DNA of 64,000 nt from an uncultured Eubacteriales bacterium (GCA_900314555.1 OMVQ01000003.1:78576-142575); one strand, 5' to 3'. Positions 1 to 8,637 are shown, counted from the stretch's first letter. Numbers and translations are program-made. Notes: generated from the letters alone by a model not told the origin.

Positions 1-810
1 TATGAAGCATTATTTATCGGTGTTATCTTAACAGCCACATCAGTAAGTATTACAGTGGAAACTTTAAGAGAATTAGGTAAATTAAAAGGTGAAGTAGGAA
101 CCACAATTCTCAGTGCTGCAATTGTAGATGATATTATCGGAATTATTGTTCTTACATTTGTAATCGGTTTTAAGAGTTCAAGTGTATCACCATCTAAAGT
201 TGTAATTAATACAGTATTATTTTTCGTATTTGCAATATGTGTAGGAATGATTATATATTATTTATTTAAGTTATTAGATAGCAAACGACCACATAGCAGA
301 AGAATACCGATATTTGGTCTGGCACTTTGCTTCATTATGGCATACGTTGCTGAGAAATATTTCGGAATAGCAGATATAACAGGTGCGTTCGTTGCAGGAA
401 TAATCCTCTGCAGTATTAAGGATTCAGAATATATCGCAGAAAAGATGGATATAAGTTCGTATATGTTATTTGGACCTGTATTCTTTGCAAGTATTGGTCT
501 TAAGACAAATATTGACGGAATTTCAACTAAATTATTGATATTTTCAATATTATTTGTTATTGTAGGATTGATAACGAAGATAATTGGCTGTGGCTTGATG
601 GCGAAGCTTTGCAGATTTAAGAATAAAGATGCATTAAGAATTGGTGTCGGAATGATGACGAGAGGCGAGGTTGCTCTTATCGTGGCCCAGAAAGGTCTTG
701 CAGTAAAGATGATAGATTCAGTATTCTTTACAACTGTTATTCTGTTAATCATTGTATCATCTCTTATAACACCTATCGCTATGAAGCTTCTATATAAAAG
801 TGGAGATTAA
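1..810 (+). CDS. Cation/proton antiporter, CPA2 (Kef/NapA-like) family, 5' partial
   Basis: The reading frame is open from base 1, so the gene starts upstream of the window; 269 residues are visible. It is a polytopic membrane protein with about eight remaining hydrophobic segments. The visible start reads ALFIGVILTATSVSITVETL, the conserved discontinuous-helix signature of CPA2 sodium(potassium)/proton exchangers, followed by AAIVDDIIGIIVL, where the paired aspartates match the ion-binding site of this family. A later MMTRGEVALIVAQKG segment is also typical. No cytoplasmic TrkA/RCK domain follows; the protein ends shortly after the last membrane helix. It probably exchanges Na+ or K+ for protons across the cytoplasmic membrane. 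The next gene starts 3 bases after its stop, so the two are likely cotranscribed. Ion specificity cannot be read from the sequence. Confidence 0.9.
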   Translation, partial: YEALFIGVILTATSVSITVETLRELGKLKGEVGTTILSAAIVDDIIGIIVLTFVIGFKSSSVSPSKVVINTVLFFVFAICVGMIIYYLFKLLDSKRPHSRRIPIFGLALCFIMAYVAEKYFGIADITGAFVAGIILCSIKDSEYIAEKMDISSYMLFGPVFFASIGLKTNIDGISTKLLIFSILFVIVGLITKIIGCGLMAKLCRFKNKDALRIGVGMMTRGEVALIVAQKGLAVKMIDSVFFTTVILLIIVSSLITPIAMKLLYKSGD

Positions 811-813
811 TGA

Positions 814-1251
814 ATGGAATCAAGCAGGAAAGAACTTGCGAAAATGAAAGAGGAGCAGTTAAAGCTCCAGAGAGAACTACATAGAAGAGAAAGAAAACTA
901 AAATTTTTACAGGAAGATTTAGAGAAAAGAGAGCAAATGTTCAAAACACAGTGGGCGTTGTTAGAACATGAGCTTTCTTTGTTTGCTAAAGAAAGAGAAG
1001 CATTTGAACGAGAGATAAAAAAGCAGCAGTATAGGTCAAAACTTGAAAATGAGAAAACAATCTATAAAGCAAATGGCAGAATAAATGCGGGAATGTACTT
1101 CTTAGGTGTACATGACGAATTGTCACTTAAGAAAAGATACAGAGACCTGTTAAAGTTATTTCATCCTGACAGTATGAATGGTGACGTTGATGCTATGCAG
1201 GCGATTAATAGTGAGTATGCAAAGCTTAAGAAGAAATATGAGGAGATGTAG
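814..1251 (+). CDS. Coiled-coil protein with C-terminal J-domain
   Basis: This 145-residue soluble protein has two parts. Residues 1 to about 90 are highly charged (K/E/R/Q-rich) with heptad-like spacing and should form a long coiled coil. Residues about 93-145 look like a short DnaJ-type J-domain, with the hallmark HPD tripeptide near residues 117-119 in the context LLKLFHPDSMNGD and a following helix AINSEYAKLKKKY. A J-domain normally stimulates the ATPase of an Hsp70 (DnaK) partner. The glycine-rich and zinc-finger parts of DnaJ are absent, so this is a class III J-protein whose coiled coil probably selects the client. It is tightly packed between the antiporter and the Wzy-like gene. Its actual client is unknown. 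Confidence 0.75.
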   Translation: MESSRKELAKMKEEQLKLQRELHRRERKLKFLQEDLEKREQMFKTQWALLEHELSLFAKEREAFEREIKKQQYRSKLENEKTIYKANGRINAGMYFLGVHDELSLKKRYRDLLKLFHPDSMNGDVDAMQAINSEYAKLKKKYEEM

Positions 1252-1257
1252 AGGAAA

Positions 1258-2574
1258 ATGTATCAGAAGTTGAAAGAATGTAAGTCGCTAAAAGAGATAT
1301 ATGAAGTTATACCGGAAGAATTCTATGAGAAATGTGCAGTGGTACTTATATTCTTTATGAATATGGTTATTGTGGTGGAGAGTCTGACAAGATTAATAAC
1401 ACATAGAACTTCATTTGAGACTATGGTTAGAAATTATTATATAGTTGGTACATTATCTGTTATTTATGCAGTTATCTATATTGTAGGTAAATTGTATAAG
1501 TTTACATTTGGAGAAATAAAGGAGTATTTTAAAAATAATATATGGGAAGTATTTTTTCTGATATTATTTTTGCTTGCAACATTATCGATTGTGGCAGCAG
1601 GTGATAAACAGAAAGCATTTCAAGGTCACTGGTTCAGACAGAATGGAATCAGATCCTATTGTATATATCTGTCATTGTATATTGCAGGTAAAACATTAAG
1701 CAGTAATAAGAGCAGAAAAACAATATTATGGACCATAGCCATAACATCAACAATACAGGATATCATTATTCTGATGAAATATCTGGGATATTATGGTTCG
1801 TATTCGGGTGGCTTTTATAATTCAAATCATAGTGGATATTATATTACAATGGCAATATTTGCACTAGCAGGTTTAGTTATTTTCGAACAAAAATATATAT
1901 TTAAAATTAATGCAGCTATATTATATGCATTTAATATAATGTGTCTGGTTATTAATAATACATTTGGCTGTTATGTAGCTGTTATGTTTGGGATTGCTTT
2001 TATGTTCATTTTGACAGTAGTGAAATATGCAGGTGTTTCGTCTGGCTGTGTAATGATGATAGTAATATTCTTAATAATGAGTATCGTAATGAATAGGGAA
2101 ACTGGAAATATTTCACATAATTTTAATATTACCAGTAATGATATAGAAAATATAAGTAAAAGAAATGGGGAAGCTAAAAATGCAGGAACAGGAAGAATGG
2201 AGCTTTGGATGAGTGCAATTGATGTTATAAGTCATAAGTCTGTTATGGGATGTGGAGCTGAAAATATTGAGGATGAAACTGAATGCATTGGAGTACCACA
2301 TAATGAATTCTTGCAAATAGCTGCTGAATACGGAGTATTTGCCTGCTTATCATATATAGTCGGATTAATTACATTAATGATTAGTAAGACAAGAAATCTT
2401 AAAAATGAAAGTGAATATACAATTATCTGTGGTGCTATAGTATTTGTATATCTGGTATCTTCAATGTTTGGCGTAATGATGTTCTACACAGCGGTTTTCT
2501 ATTATACATTTCTTGGAATTGTATCGAATGATGGAAATTCGACACAATGTGACAATATTGGGGGAAATACATAA
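1258..2574 (+). CDS. O-antigen ligase/polymerase-like (Wzy_C) membrane protein
   Basis: This is a 438-residue polytopic membrane protein with roughly ten hydrophobic segments and one large loop near residues 275-355. The loop contains GTGRMELWMSAIDVI and then VPHNEFLQIAAEYGVFA (His near residue 348), the pattern of the O-antigen ligase / Wzy_C superfamily. Members of this family transfer or polymerise lipid-linked glycans outside the cytoplasmic membrane; some are pilin O-oligosaccharyltransferases. It starts 6 bases after the J-domain gene and ends just before a strong terminator, so it is the last gene of its transcript. The pilus locus begins about 100 bp downstream, which makes pilin glycosylation one possible role, but capsule or wall glycan assembly is equally possible. 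Confidence 0.75.
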   Translation: MYQKLKECKSLKEIYEVIPEEFYEKCAVVLIFFMNMVIVVESLTRLITHRTSFETMVRNYYIVGTLSVIYAVIYIVGKLYKFTFGEIKEYFKNNIWEVFFLILFLLATLSIVAAGDKQKAFQGHWFRQNGIRSYCIYLSLYIAGKTLSSNKSRKTILWTIAITSTIQDIIILMKYLGYYGSYSGGFYNSNHSGYYITMAIFALAGLVIFEQKYIFKINAAILYAFNIMCLVINNTFGCYVAVMFGIAFMFILTVVKYAGVSSGCVMMIVIFLIMSIVMNRETGNISHNFNITSNDIENISKRNGEAKNAGTGRMELWMSAIDVISHKSVMGCGAENIEDETECIGVPHNEFLQIAAEYGVFACLSYIVGLITLMISKTRNLKNESEYTIICGAIVFVYLVSSMFGVMMFYTAVFYYTFLGIVSNDGNSTQCDNIGGNT

Positions 2575-2587
2575 AAAATGAATGTAT

Positions 2588-2627
2588 AAAGTAGTTTTTT
2601 TGGTAAAAACTACTTTATTTTTTGTAC
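2588..2627 (+). terminator. Rho-independent terminator after the Wzy-like gene
   Basis: A perfect 12-bp inverted repeat (AAAGTAGTTTTT and AAAAACTACTTT) with a 5-nt loop is followed by a T-rich run. It separates the antiporter/Wzy transcript from the type IV pilus genes. The A/T-rich arms would also allow termination on the other strand. Confidence 0.85.
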
Positions 2628-2676
2628 TTTTTATGGTACACTATACCAAGAAAATCGAGAATGAGGGTAAGAAGTT

Positions 2677-4386
2677 ATGGCTAGATACAATAAGATACGA
2701 CTAGGTGACTGCCTGGTACAAAAGGGTATGATTACAGAAGAACAGTTGTCAGAAGCCTTAGTTAAGCAGAAAGAGAATGGCGCTAAGCTTGGTGAGACGA
2801 TTGTGGAACTGGGTTATGTCTCTGAAAATGATATGATTGATGTATTAGTCGAGCAGCTTGGAATTGAGTATGTTGATGTTAGAAAGATAAAAGTAGATGA
2901 GAATGCAGCAAGGTTATTGAAAGAAGATTTTATGCGTAAGAATAGTCTTATACCAATTGCGTTTGATGAACTTTTACCAAACGTCATCAGAGTTGCTATG
3001 GCTGATCCGATGGATATTATAGCAATAGATGATATTTCTATTATAACCAATATGCAGGTAGATCCTGTATTATCTACTAAGGGCCAGATAAATATGGCTA
3101 TAGATAAGATATTTGGTGCAACGCAGGCTATGCAGGCTGCTGAACAGTATAGAAAAGAACGTGAAAGAGATAGAGAAAAAGCAGGACTCAATATGGACGA
3201 GGAAGAGGGAGATTCGGAACTTGATAATTCTCCAATCGTTCAGTTGGTTCGAAGTATATTAGAACAGGGCGTAAGAAGAAGAGCCAGTGATATACATATT
3301 GAAGCACTTGAGTTTCAGGTAAGAGTCAGATTTAGAATTGATGGTGCTTTAGTTCAGGTAATGACATATGATATAGATTTATTGCCGGCAATTGTTGCCA
3401 GAATTAAGATTATCGGTGGTATGGATATATCAGAGAAGAGAAAACCACAGGATGGTCGTATTGCTATGACAGTCGATAGACGAGATTACGATGTCCGTGT
3501 ATCTATATTACCAACTATTAACGGCGAGAAAGTCGTTATGCGTTTAACTTCTAAAGAGAATCTTACAAGAGATAAGAAAAACTTAGGTTTTTCTGAAGAA
3601 GAATTAGAAAAGTTTGACAGAATATTAAAGAATCCACATGGAATAATCCTTGTAACAGGACCTACAGGCTCAGGTAAATCCACAACATTATACACAGCAT
3701 TAAGTGAACTTAATACAGAAGATGTTAATATTATAACAGTTGAAGACCCTGTAGAAGCGAATATGGAGGGGATTAACCAGGTACATGTTAATGAAAAAGC
3801 GGGACTTACATTTGCAAGTGCATTAAGGTCTATCCTCCGTCAGGATCCGGATATAATTATGATAGGTGAAATTCGAGACGGTGAGACTGCAGGTATAGCT
3901 GTAAAGGCAGCTATCACAGGACATTTAGTTGTTAGTACATTACATACAAATGGTACAGCAAGTACAGTAACCCGTCTTGTAGATATGGGTATGGAACCTT
4001 ACTTGATAGGCGATGCGTTAGTAGGCGTTATAGCTCAGCGACTTGTAAGAAGACTTTGCCCTGAGTGCAAACGACTTGTTTACGCAAGTGAAGACGAGAA
4101 GAGATTATTAGGCGTTACAACACCTGGTGATTTACCTATATATGAACCGGTTGGTTGCGAAGCTTGTGGTGATACAGGTTACCATGGACGAATCGGTGTA
4201 TACGAGATAATGCCTGTTACAAATGATTTAAGAATAAAGATTGCTGCAGGAGCAAGAGCTGACGAGATTAAAGAACAGGCGGTTAGTGAAGGTATGAACA
4301 CATTAAGTGTAAGTGCAGCAAAATTATGTGTGCAAGGTGTAACTTCATTTAAAGAGGCACTTAAGATAGCATATGAATCAGAATAA
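2677..4386 (+). CDS. pilB: Type IV pilus assembly (extension) ATPase PilB
   Basis: This 569-residue hexameric-type secretion ATPase powers pilin polymerisation at the cytoplasmic face of the pilus machine. Residues 1 to about 150 form the GspE N-terminal (MshEN-like) domain. The Walker A motif GPTGSGKSTT lies near residues 328-337 and the Walker B region DPDIIMIGEIRD near 390-401. A two-CxxC zinc motif (CPEC near 459, CEAC near 495) is diagnostic of PilB/GspE and absent from PilT. Length is normal for PilB. The start is supported by GAGGGTAAG upstream of the ATG. No clear promoter was seen in the 50 bp between the upstream terminator and the gene, although a weak TATACC -10-like hexamer lies at 2642-2647. 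It is followed by pilT 15 bases downstream. Confidence 0.96.
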   Translation: MARYNKIRLGDCLVQKGMITEEQLSEALVKQKENGAKLGETIVELGYVSENDMIDVLVEQLGIEYVDVRKIKVDENAARLLKEDFMRKNSLIPIAFDELLPNVIRVAMADPMDIIAIDDISIITNMQVDPVLSTKGQINMAIDKIFGATQAMQAAEQYRKERERDREKAGLNMDEEEGDSELDNSPIVQLVRSILEQGVRRRASDIHIEALEFQVRVRFRIDGALVQVMTYDIDLLPAIVARIKIIGGMDISEKRKPQDGRIAMTVDRRDYDVRVSILPTINGEKVVMRLTSKENLTRDKKNLGFSEEELEKFDRILKNPHGIILVTGPTGSGKSTTLYTALSELNTEDVNIITVEDPVEANMEGINQVHVNEKAGLTFASALRSILRQDPDIIMIGEIRDGETAGIAVKAAITGHLVVSTLHTNGTASTVTRLVDMGMEPYLIGDALVGVIAQRLVRRLCPECKRLVYASEDEKRLLGVTTPGDLPIYEPVGCEACGDTGYHGRIGVYEIMPVTNDLRIKIAAGARADEIKEQAVSEGMNTLSVSAAKLCVQGVTSFKEALKIAYESE

Positions 4387-4401
4387 GGAGGCAGTTGGAA
4401 A

Positions 4402-5466
4402 ATGATATCTATCGAAGAATTACTAAATGTTGCGGCCGAACATAATGCGTCCGATGTACATATTACGGTTGGAGTTCCACCTAAGATGAGAGTGAATGGT
4501 GATTTGCTTGATATGGATTATCCAAGACTGATGCCTGATGATGCAGAGAACATTATTATGAGCATACTTGATAAGAGGCATAAAGCTATATTTGATGAGA
4601 AAGGTGAAGTGGATTTCTCAATATCTATACCTATGGTAGGAAGATACCGTGTTAATATATTTAGGCAGAGAGGGTCAATGGCAGCAGCACTTCGTGTGGT
4701 TGGTACAGAGATTCCTAATCCGGATAAGTTAGGTGTTCCTAAGGCAGTACAGGACTTACATAAGAGAAAGAGAGGACTTGTGTTAGTAACAGGACCTACA
4801 GGTTCAGGTAAATCTACAACACTTGCTTCTATTATAGATTTGGTTAATACAAATACATCTTCACATATTATTACATTAGAAGATCCTATCGAATATATGC
4901 ACAAGCATAAGAAAGCTATGGTTAACCAGAGGGAGATTGGATTGGACTCTATGTCATATAATAATGCATTAAGAGCTGCACTCCGTGAAGATCCTGATGT
5001 AATCCTTGTTGGTGAGATGCGTGACTTCGAGACAATTTCGATTGCGGTAACGGCAGCAGAAACAGGACACCTTGTATTCTCTACATTACATACAATTGGT
5101 GCCGCAGCAACAATCGACCGTATTATTGATGTATTCCCTACACATCAACAGCAACAGATAAGAGTTCAGTTATCAATGGTGTTAGAGGCAGTTATATCTC
5201 AACAGCTTATTCCAACAGCTGACCATAAACGAAGAGTTGCAGCATTTGAAGTAATGATAACAAATCCTGCGATTAAAAATCTTATTCGTGAAGGTAAGAC
5301 ATATCAGATTCAATCTATGATTCAGACAAATAAGAAATTAGGAATGCAGACTATGGATGATGCACTTTATGATTTATATAGACGTGGAGAGATAACGGGC
5401 GAGAAATGTGCTTCATATGCACAGGATATCGTGGCTATGGACAAGCGTTTGAGAGGACTTATCTAG
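4402..5466 (+). CDS. pilT: Type IV pilus retraction ATPase PilT
   Basis: This 354-residue protein drives pilus depolymerisation, giving twitching motility and DNA or surface pulling. Walker A GPTGSGKSTT lies near residues 132-141 and the Walker B region DPDVILVGEMRD near 197-208. The C-terminal AIKNLIREGK stretch (about 291-300) corresponds to the AIRNLIRE motif that is specific to PilT and required for retraction. The PilB CxxC zinc motif is missing, which confirms the assignment. AAGGAGG precedes the ATG by the right distance. A retraction ATPase indicates dynamic T4aP-like pili rather than a static secretion pseudopilus. Confidence 0.96.
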   Translation: MISIEELLNVAAEHNASDVHITVGVPPKMRVNGDLLDMDYPRLMPDDAENIIMSILDKRHKAIFDEKGEVDFSISIPMVGRYRVNIFRQRGSMAAALRVVGTEIPNPDKLGVPKAVQDLHKRKRGLVLVTGPTGSGKSTTLASIIDLVNTNTSSHIITLEDPIEYMHKHKKAMVNQREIGLDSMSYNNALRAALREDPDVILVGEMRDFETISIAVTAAETGHLVFSTLHTIGAAATIDRIIDVFPTHQQQQIRVQLSMVLEAVISQQLIPTADHKRRVAAFEVMITNPAIKNLIREGKTYQIQSMIQTNKKLGMQTMDDALYDLYRRGEITGEKCASYAQDIVAMDKRLRGLI

Positions 5467-5534
5467 AAAATATGATTGGATATTTGGATAATATTACTAA
5501 ATATGCAACAAGACATTGTGCAAATGGTCGAAAA

Positions 5535-5553
5535 TATTAACAAATTGTTAATA
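5535..5553. promoter_or_regulatory. 19-bp palindrome upstream of pilC, candidate operator
   Basis: TATTAACAA-A-TTGTTAATA is a perfect 9+1+9 palindrome in the 179-bp gap between pilT and pilC. It lies about 37 bp upstream of a TATAAT hexamer, in a position typical of an activator or repressor site. The half-sites are arranged opposite to the Rex consensus, and I do not recognise the regulator. Confidence 0.45.
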
Positions 5554-5566
5554 AAGTCAAAACAAG

Positions 5567-5615
5567 TGGTAAATAAAAAGAAAATATGATATAATTTGTA
5601 CATAATTTAGTACAA
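5567..5615 (+). promoter_or_regulatory. Candidate pilC-pilA promoter with downstream inverted repeat
   Basis: A perfect -10 hexamer TATAAT at 5590-5595 has only a poor -35 match (TGGTAA, 5567-5572) at 17-bp spacing, as expected of an activator-dependent promoter. Directly downstream TTGTAC (5596-5601) and GTACAA (5610-5615) form an inverted repeat around the expected start point, which could be an operator or a short leader hairpin. This would make pilC through the giant surface protein a separate transcription unit from pilB-pilT. Confidence 0.45.
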
Positions 5616-5645
5616 GATTAAAAACTCTTAGAGAGGAGTGGAAAG

Positions 5646-6869
5646 ATGCCAAGTTATAAATATACCGCATATGGTAAAGATGGCAAAGAAATAAAAGGCT
5701 CTGTCGAAGCAGACGACAAAGAAACTGCTTTACAACAGATAAAGAATGCCGGAAACATTCCAATAAATGTTTCGGAAGAAGGTCTTTTTGATAAAGATAT
5801 TAACATTTCATTTGGTGGCAAGAAAGTATCAGCGAGAGATTTAAGTATCTTCTGTAGGCAGTTCGTTAGTATATCAGGAGCGGGTGTGGCTATAGTAGAT
5901 GCCTTAGAGATGTTAGCGGATCAGACAGAAAGCAAAGAGTTAAAAGCAGCGATAATCGATGTAAAAGTGTCTGTTCAGAAAGGTGAGACACTTGCTAACA
6001 GTATGAGAAAGCAAGGTAAAATATTTCCACCTATTATGATAAATATGATTGAGGCAGGCGAAGCTTCAGGTAACTTAGAAGTATCATTTGATCGAATGGC
6101 TACACAGTTCGAAAAACAGACAAAATTGCAGTCATTAGTAAAAAAATCAATGATATATCCCATTGCTTTACTAGTAATAGTTATAGGTGTAGTTATTGCA
6201 ATGATGATTTTAGTTATTCCGTCGTTTGCAGATATGTATGCAGATATGGATCAACAGTTACCGGTTCTTACAAGAGCGTTAATGGCTTGTAGTGATTTTA
6301 TTGTTGGAAAATGGTATATATTACTGGCAGTAATAGCACTTATAGTTGTAGCGTTTAAAGTATTTGCTGCAAGTGAGAAAGGTACATATATATTAGCCAA
6401 TATGTCAATGAAAGCACCTATATTTGGTAAACTTACAGTAAAGTCAGCGTCAGCACAGTTTGCAAGAACACTTTCAACACTTACGGCATCTGGTATATCT
6501 ATGATAGATGCATTAGAGATTGCTGGTAAGACTATGAAGAATGTAATATTCAGAGATGCTGTTATGGAAGCAAGAGAAAAGGTTGCACAAGGTAGACCAC
6601 TATCTGAACCACTTAAGAATGGTAAAGTGTTCCCTAATATGATTGTACATATGATAGGAATTGGAGAAGAAACAGGTAATATGGAAGATATGCTTGTTAC
6701 AGCTGCATCTTATTATGAAGAAGAAGTGGAAGTTGCTACTGAAGCAACAGCTGCAGTAATAGAACCACTTATAATAGTAGTTATGGCAGCAATAGTAGGT
6801 ACGATTATTATGGCGATTCTGATACCGATGTTTGGTATGTATGACTTAGCTGGTGGTGGAGAAGTATAA
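5646..6869 (+). CDS. pilC: Type IV pilus inner-membrane platform protein PilC
   Basis: This 407-residue protein is the polytopic membrane platform that couples the PilB/PilT ATPases to pilin insertion and extraction. After a short cytoplasmic N-terminal domain (residues 1-60) there are two tandem T2SSF domains, about 70-195 and 275-400. Each has the family pattern of a glycine-containing helical bundle (MIEAGEASGNLEVSFDRMA and MIGIGEETGNMEDMLV) followed by a transmembrane helix near 170-195 or 375-400, plus a middle helix near 220-243. Length matches the family. The start follows GAGAGGAGTGG. It is separated from pilT by a 179-bp gap with regulatory features, and from the first pilin by 93 bp. 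Confidence 0.96.
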   Translation: MPSYKYTAYGKDGKEIKGSVEADDKETALQQIKNAGNIPINVSEEGLFDKDINISFGGKKVSARDLSIFCRQFVSISGAGVAIVDALEMLADQTESKELKAAIIDVKVSVQKGETLANSMRKQGKIFPPIMINMIEAGEASGNLEVSFDRMATQFEKQTKLQSLVKKSMIYPIALLVIVIGVVIAMMILVIPSFADMYADMDQQLPVLTRALMACSDFIVGKWYILLAVIALIVVAFKVFAASEKGTYILANMSMKAPIFGKLTVKSASAQFARTLSTLTASGISMIDALEIAGKTMKNVIFRDAVMEAREKVAQGRPLSEPLKNGKVFPNMIVHMIGIGEETGNMEDMLVTAASYYEEEVEVATEATAAVIEPLIIVVMAAIVGTIIMAILIPMFGMYDLAGGGEV

Positions 6870-6885
6870 AAATACTTGCGATATA

Positions 6886-6921
6886 AAATCATTCTTGATA
6901 TATACCCCATTAGAATGATTT
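6886..6921 (+). other. Hairpin between pilC and the major pilin gene
   Basis: AAATCATTCT (6886-6895) and AGAATGATTT (6912-6921) form a perfect 10-bp stem with a 16-nt loop. No clean U-tract follows, so a full terminator is unlikely. Its place just before the pilin gene suggests an mRNA processing or stability element that lets pilin be made in excess of PilC, or a partial terminator. Confidence 0.5.
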
Positions 6922-6962
6922 ATATATAAATAAAAATAATATATAAAAAGGAGATTGATATC

Positions 6963-7385
6963 ATGAAGAAAATGAACAACAAAGGTTTCTCGTTAATCGA
7001 GCTTATTATCGTTATTGCTATTATGGCAGTATTAGTTGCAATTATTGCACCAAACTTAACAAAATATTTAGGTAAATCTAAACAGCAGACAGATAAGACA
7101 AATCGTGAAGAAATCAAGAAACAGGTTAAAAACTGTATTTCAGAAGCTACAACAGATGATATAGCAGTACAGCAAACAGATGGAACAAAGGCAACATATG
7201 TTATTAATGGTGCCAATTGTTCAGCAAGTACAGGTGGAACAACTGCTTTCGCTAATCTTATTGCAAATGTATTAGATCCTGATAATAATTCGAAGAGTAA
7301 AGCTGAGCCAACAAAGACAACTATGGTTGTAGAAATCACAGGTACTACAAGTGGCGGATATTCTATAGCAGTTGATTTCTCATAA
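6963..7385 (+). CDS. pilA: Type IV major pilin (prepilin) 1
   Basis: This 140-residue prepilin has a short basic leader ending in glycine 8; PilD should cleave before Phe9, giving a mature N-terminus FSLIELIIVIAIMAVLVAII with Glu at mature position 5. The long hydrophobic helix runs to about residue 35. The globular part has two cysteines (KNCIS and GANCS), a candidate disulfide, and a Thr/Ser-rich C-terminus. AAAAGGAG precedes the ATG. It is the best candidate for the main pilus subunit because of its canonical sequence, the upstream hairpin and the strong ribosome-binding site. The next gene is a paralogue. Confidence 0.93.
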   Translation: MKKMNNKGFSLIELIIVIAIMAVLVAIIAPNLTKYLGKSKQQTDKTNREEIKKQVKNCISEATTDDIAVQQTDGTKATYVINGANCSASTGGTTAFANLIANVLDPDNNSKSKAEPTKTTMVVEITGTTSGGYSIAVDFS

Positions 7386-7396
7386 GATAATTTGAT

Positions 7397-7837
7397 ATGA
7401 ATAAAAATGGTGGTTTTTCACTTATCGAACTTATAATAGTTATTGCTATAATGGCAGTATTAGTCGCGATTGTCACACCGAATTTAATACAATATATTGA
7501 TAAAGGTAAAAGGTCAGCGGATATTAAGAATTTGGATGAAGTGAAACATCAGGTTACTTCTTGCATTGCAAATGCTTCAATAAATAATATTGATATTATA
7601 GCTTTAGAAGATGGTGTTAAAAATGCAGAGTATTTAATTTCATATAATTCTTCACAGGATGAATCAATTATAGTTGCAAAACAAAATGGCACATTAGAAT
7701 TTGCTGAAATGCTAAAAGATTTGTTCTGTGAAGAAAAAATAGAAAGTAAAGCTGATAAGAAATACAATAAAGTATTGATTGTCATATCAGGGATAAAAAG
7801 TGCCGGTTATTCTGTAGAAGTAAAATATGTAAGTTGA
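7397..7837 (+). CDS. Type IV pilin (prepilin) 2, paralogue of the preceding gene
   Basis: This 146-residue prepilin has a very short leader with glycine 6 followed by FSLIELIIVIAIMAVLVAI; Glu is at mature position 5. The N-terminal helix is nearly identical to pilin 1, while the globular domains differ, with two cysteines (TSCIAN and LFCEE) spaced differently. It starts 11 bases after pilin 1 with almost no Shine-Dalgarno sequence, so it is probably translated weakly or by coupling. That fits a less abundant second pilin rather than an equal partner, although a phase-specific alternative major pilin cannot be excluded. Confidence 0.9.
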   Translation: MNKNGGFSLIELIIVIAIMAVLVAIVTPNLIQYIDKGKRSADIKNLDEVKHQVTSCIANASINNIDIIALEDGVKNAEYLISYNSSQDESIIVAKQNGTLEFAEMLKDLFCEEKIESKADKKYNKVLIVISGIKSAGYSVEVKYVS

Positions 7838-7852
7838 GACAAAGGTGAAATT

Positions 7853-8611
7853 ATGCAATTAGAAACATTTTTAATAATAGTAATAACTATATATGGAGTT
7901 ATCATTGGGAGTTTCCTTAATGTATGTATATATAGAATTCCTAAGAATGAAAGTATAATTGTAAATAGATCTCATTGTATGAATTGTGGTAAACAGATTA
8001 AATGGTATGATTTAGTACCAATTGTGAGTTACCTTATTCTAGGTGGAAAGTGTAGATATTGTAAGACTAAACTTTCTATACAGTATCCATTGGTTGAGTT
8101 TGTTAATGGGCTGGGGTATGCATTAATACTAATATCTAATGGAGTTAATATTAAGAGTATATTATTTTGCCTTTGCTCATCTGCATTATTGGCACTGAGT
8201 GTTATTGACTGGAGAACATTTGAGATTCCGGTAGCCTTTAATATTTTCATCGGTATTTTAGGCATTATAAGATTATTTACAGATTTAGAACATTGGTATG
8301 TATATATCATTGGTTTCTTTGCAGTAAGTGGTTTTTTATATTTATTATTTTTAATTACTAAAGGAAGAGGTATTGGCGGTGGTGACATTAAATTAATGGC
8401 TGCTGCAGGCTTACTCATAGGCTGGAAGGATATTATTCTTGCTTTGGGAATAGGATGCGTATTAGGTTCGATCATTCATGTTATTCTGATGAAAGTCCAG
8501 AATAAGGAAAGAGTGCTTGCATTCGGACCATACCTGTCATTAGGCATATATATATCTATGCTATATGGTAACCAGATTATTGAATGGTATATAAATACGT
8601 TTATTTATTAA
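7853..8611 (+). CDS. pilD: Prepilin peptidase/N-methyltransferase PilD (A24 family)
   Basis: This 252-residue polytopic membrane aspartic peptidase removes the leader of prepilins and methylates the new N-terminus. The N-terminal methylase region contains the GSFLNVCIYRIP motif and two CxxC pairs (CMNC and CRYC, residues about 43-70) that bind zinc in classical enzymes. The catalytic aspartates are in VIDWRTFEIP (near residue 119) and GGGDIKLMAAAG (near residue 179). Both active sites look intact, so the enzyme can serve the six prepilin-like substrates encoded around it. It begins 15 bases after pilin 2; AAGGTGAA lies upstream of the ATG. Confidence 0.95.
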   Translation: MQLETFLIIVITIYGVIIGSFLNVCIYRIPKNESIIVNRSHCMNCGKQIKWYDLVPIVSYLILGGKCRYCKTKLSIQYPLVEFVNGLGYALILISNGVNIKSILFCLCSSALLALSVIDWRTFEIPVAFNIFIGILGIIRLFTDLEHWYVYIIGFFAVSGFLYLLFLITKGRGIGGGDIKLMAAAGLLIGWKDIILALGIGCVLGSIIHVILMKVQNKERVLAFGPYLSLGIYISMLYGNQIIEWYINTFIY

Positions 8612-8637
8612 TAAAAACTATTGAGGGAGGCTAAGAG

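Noticed and set aside
5535..5553. Rex operator upstream of pilC
   Set aside because: Rex sites read TTGTTAA...TTAACAA; here the half-sites are in the opposite order (TTAACAA...TTGTTAA), so Rex is not supported.
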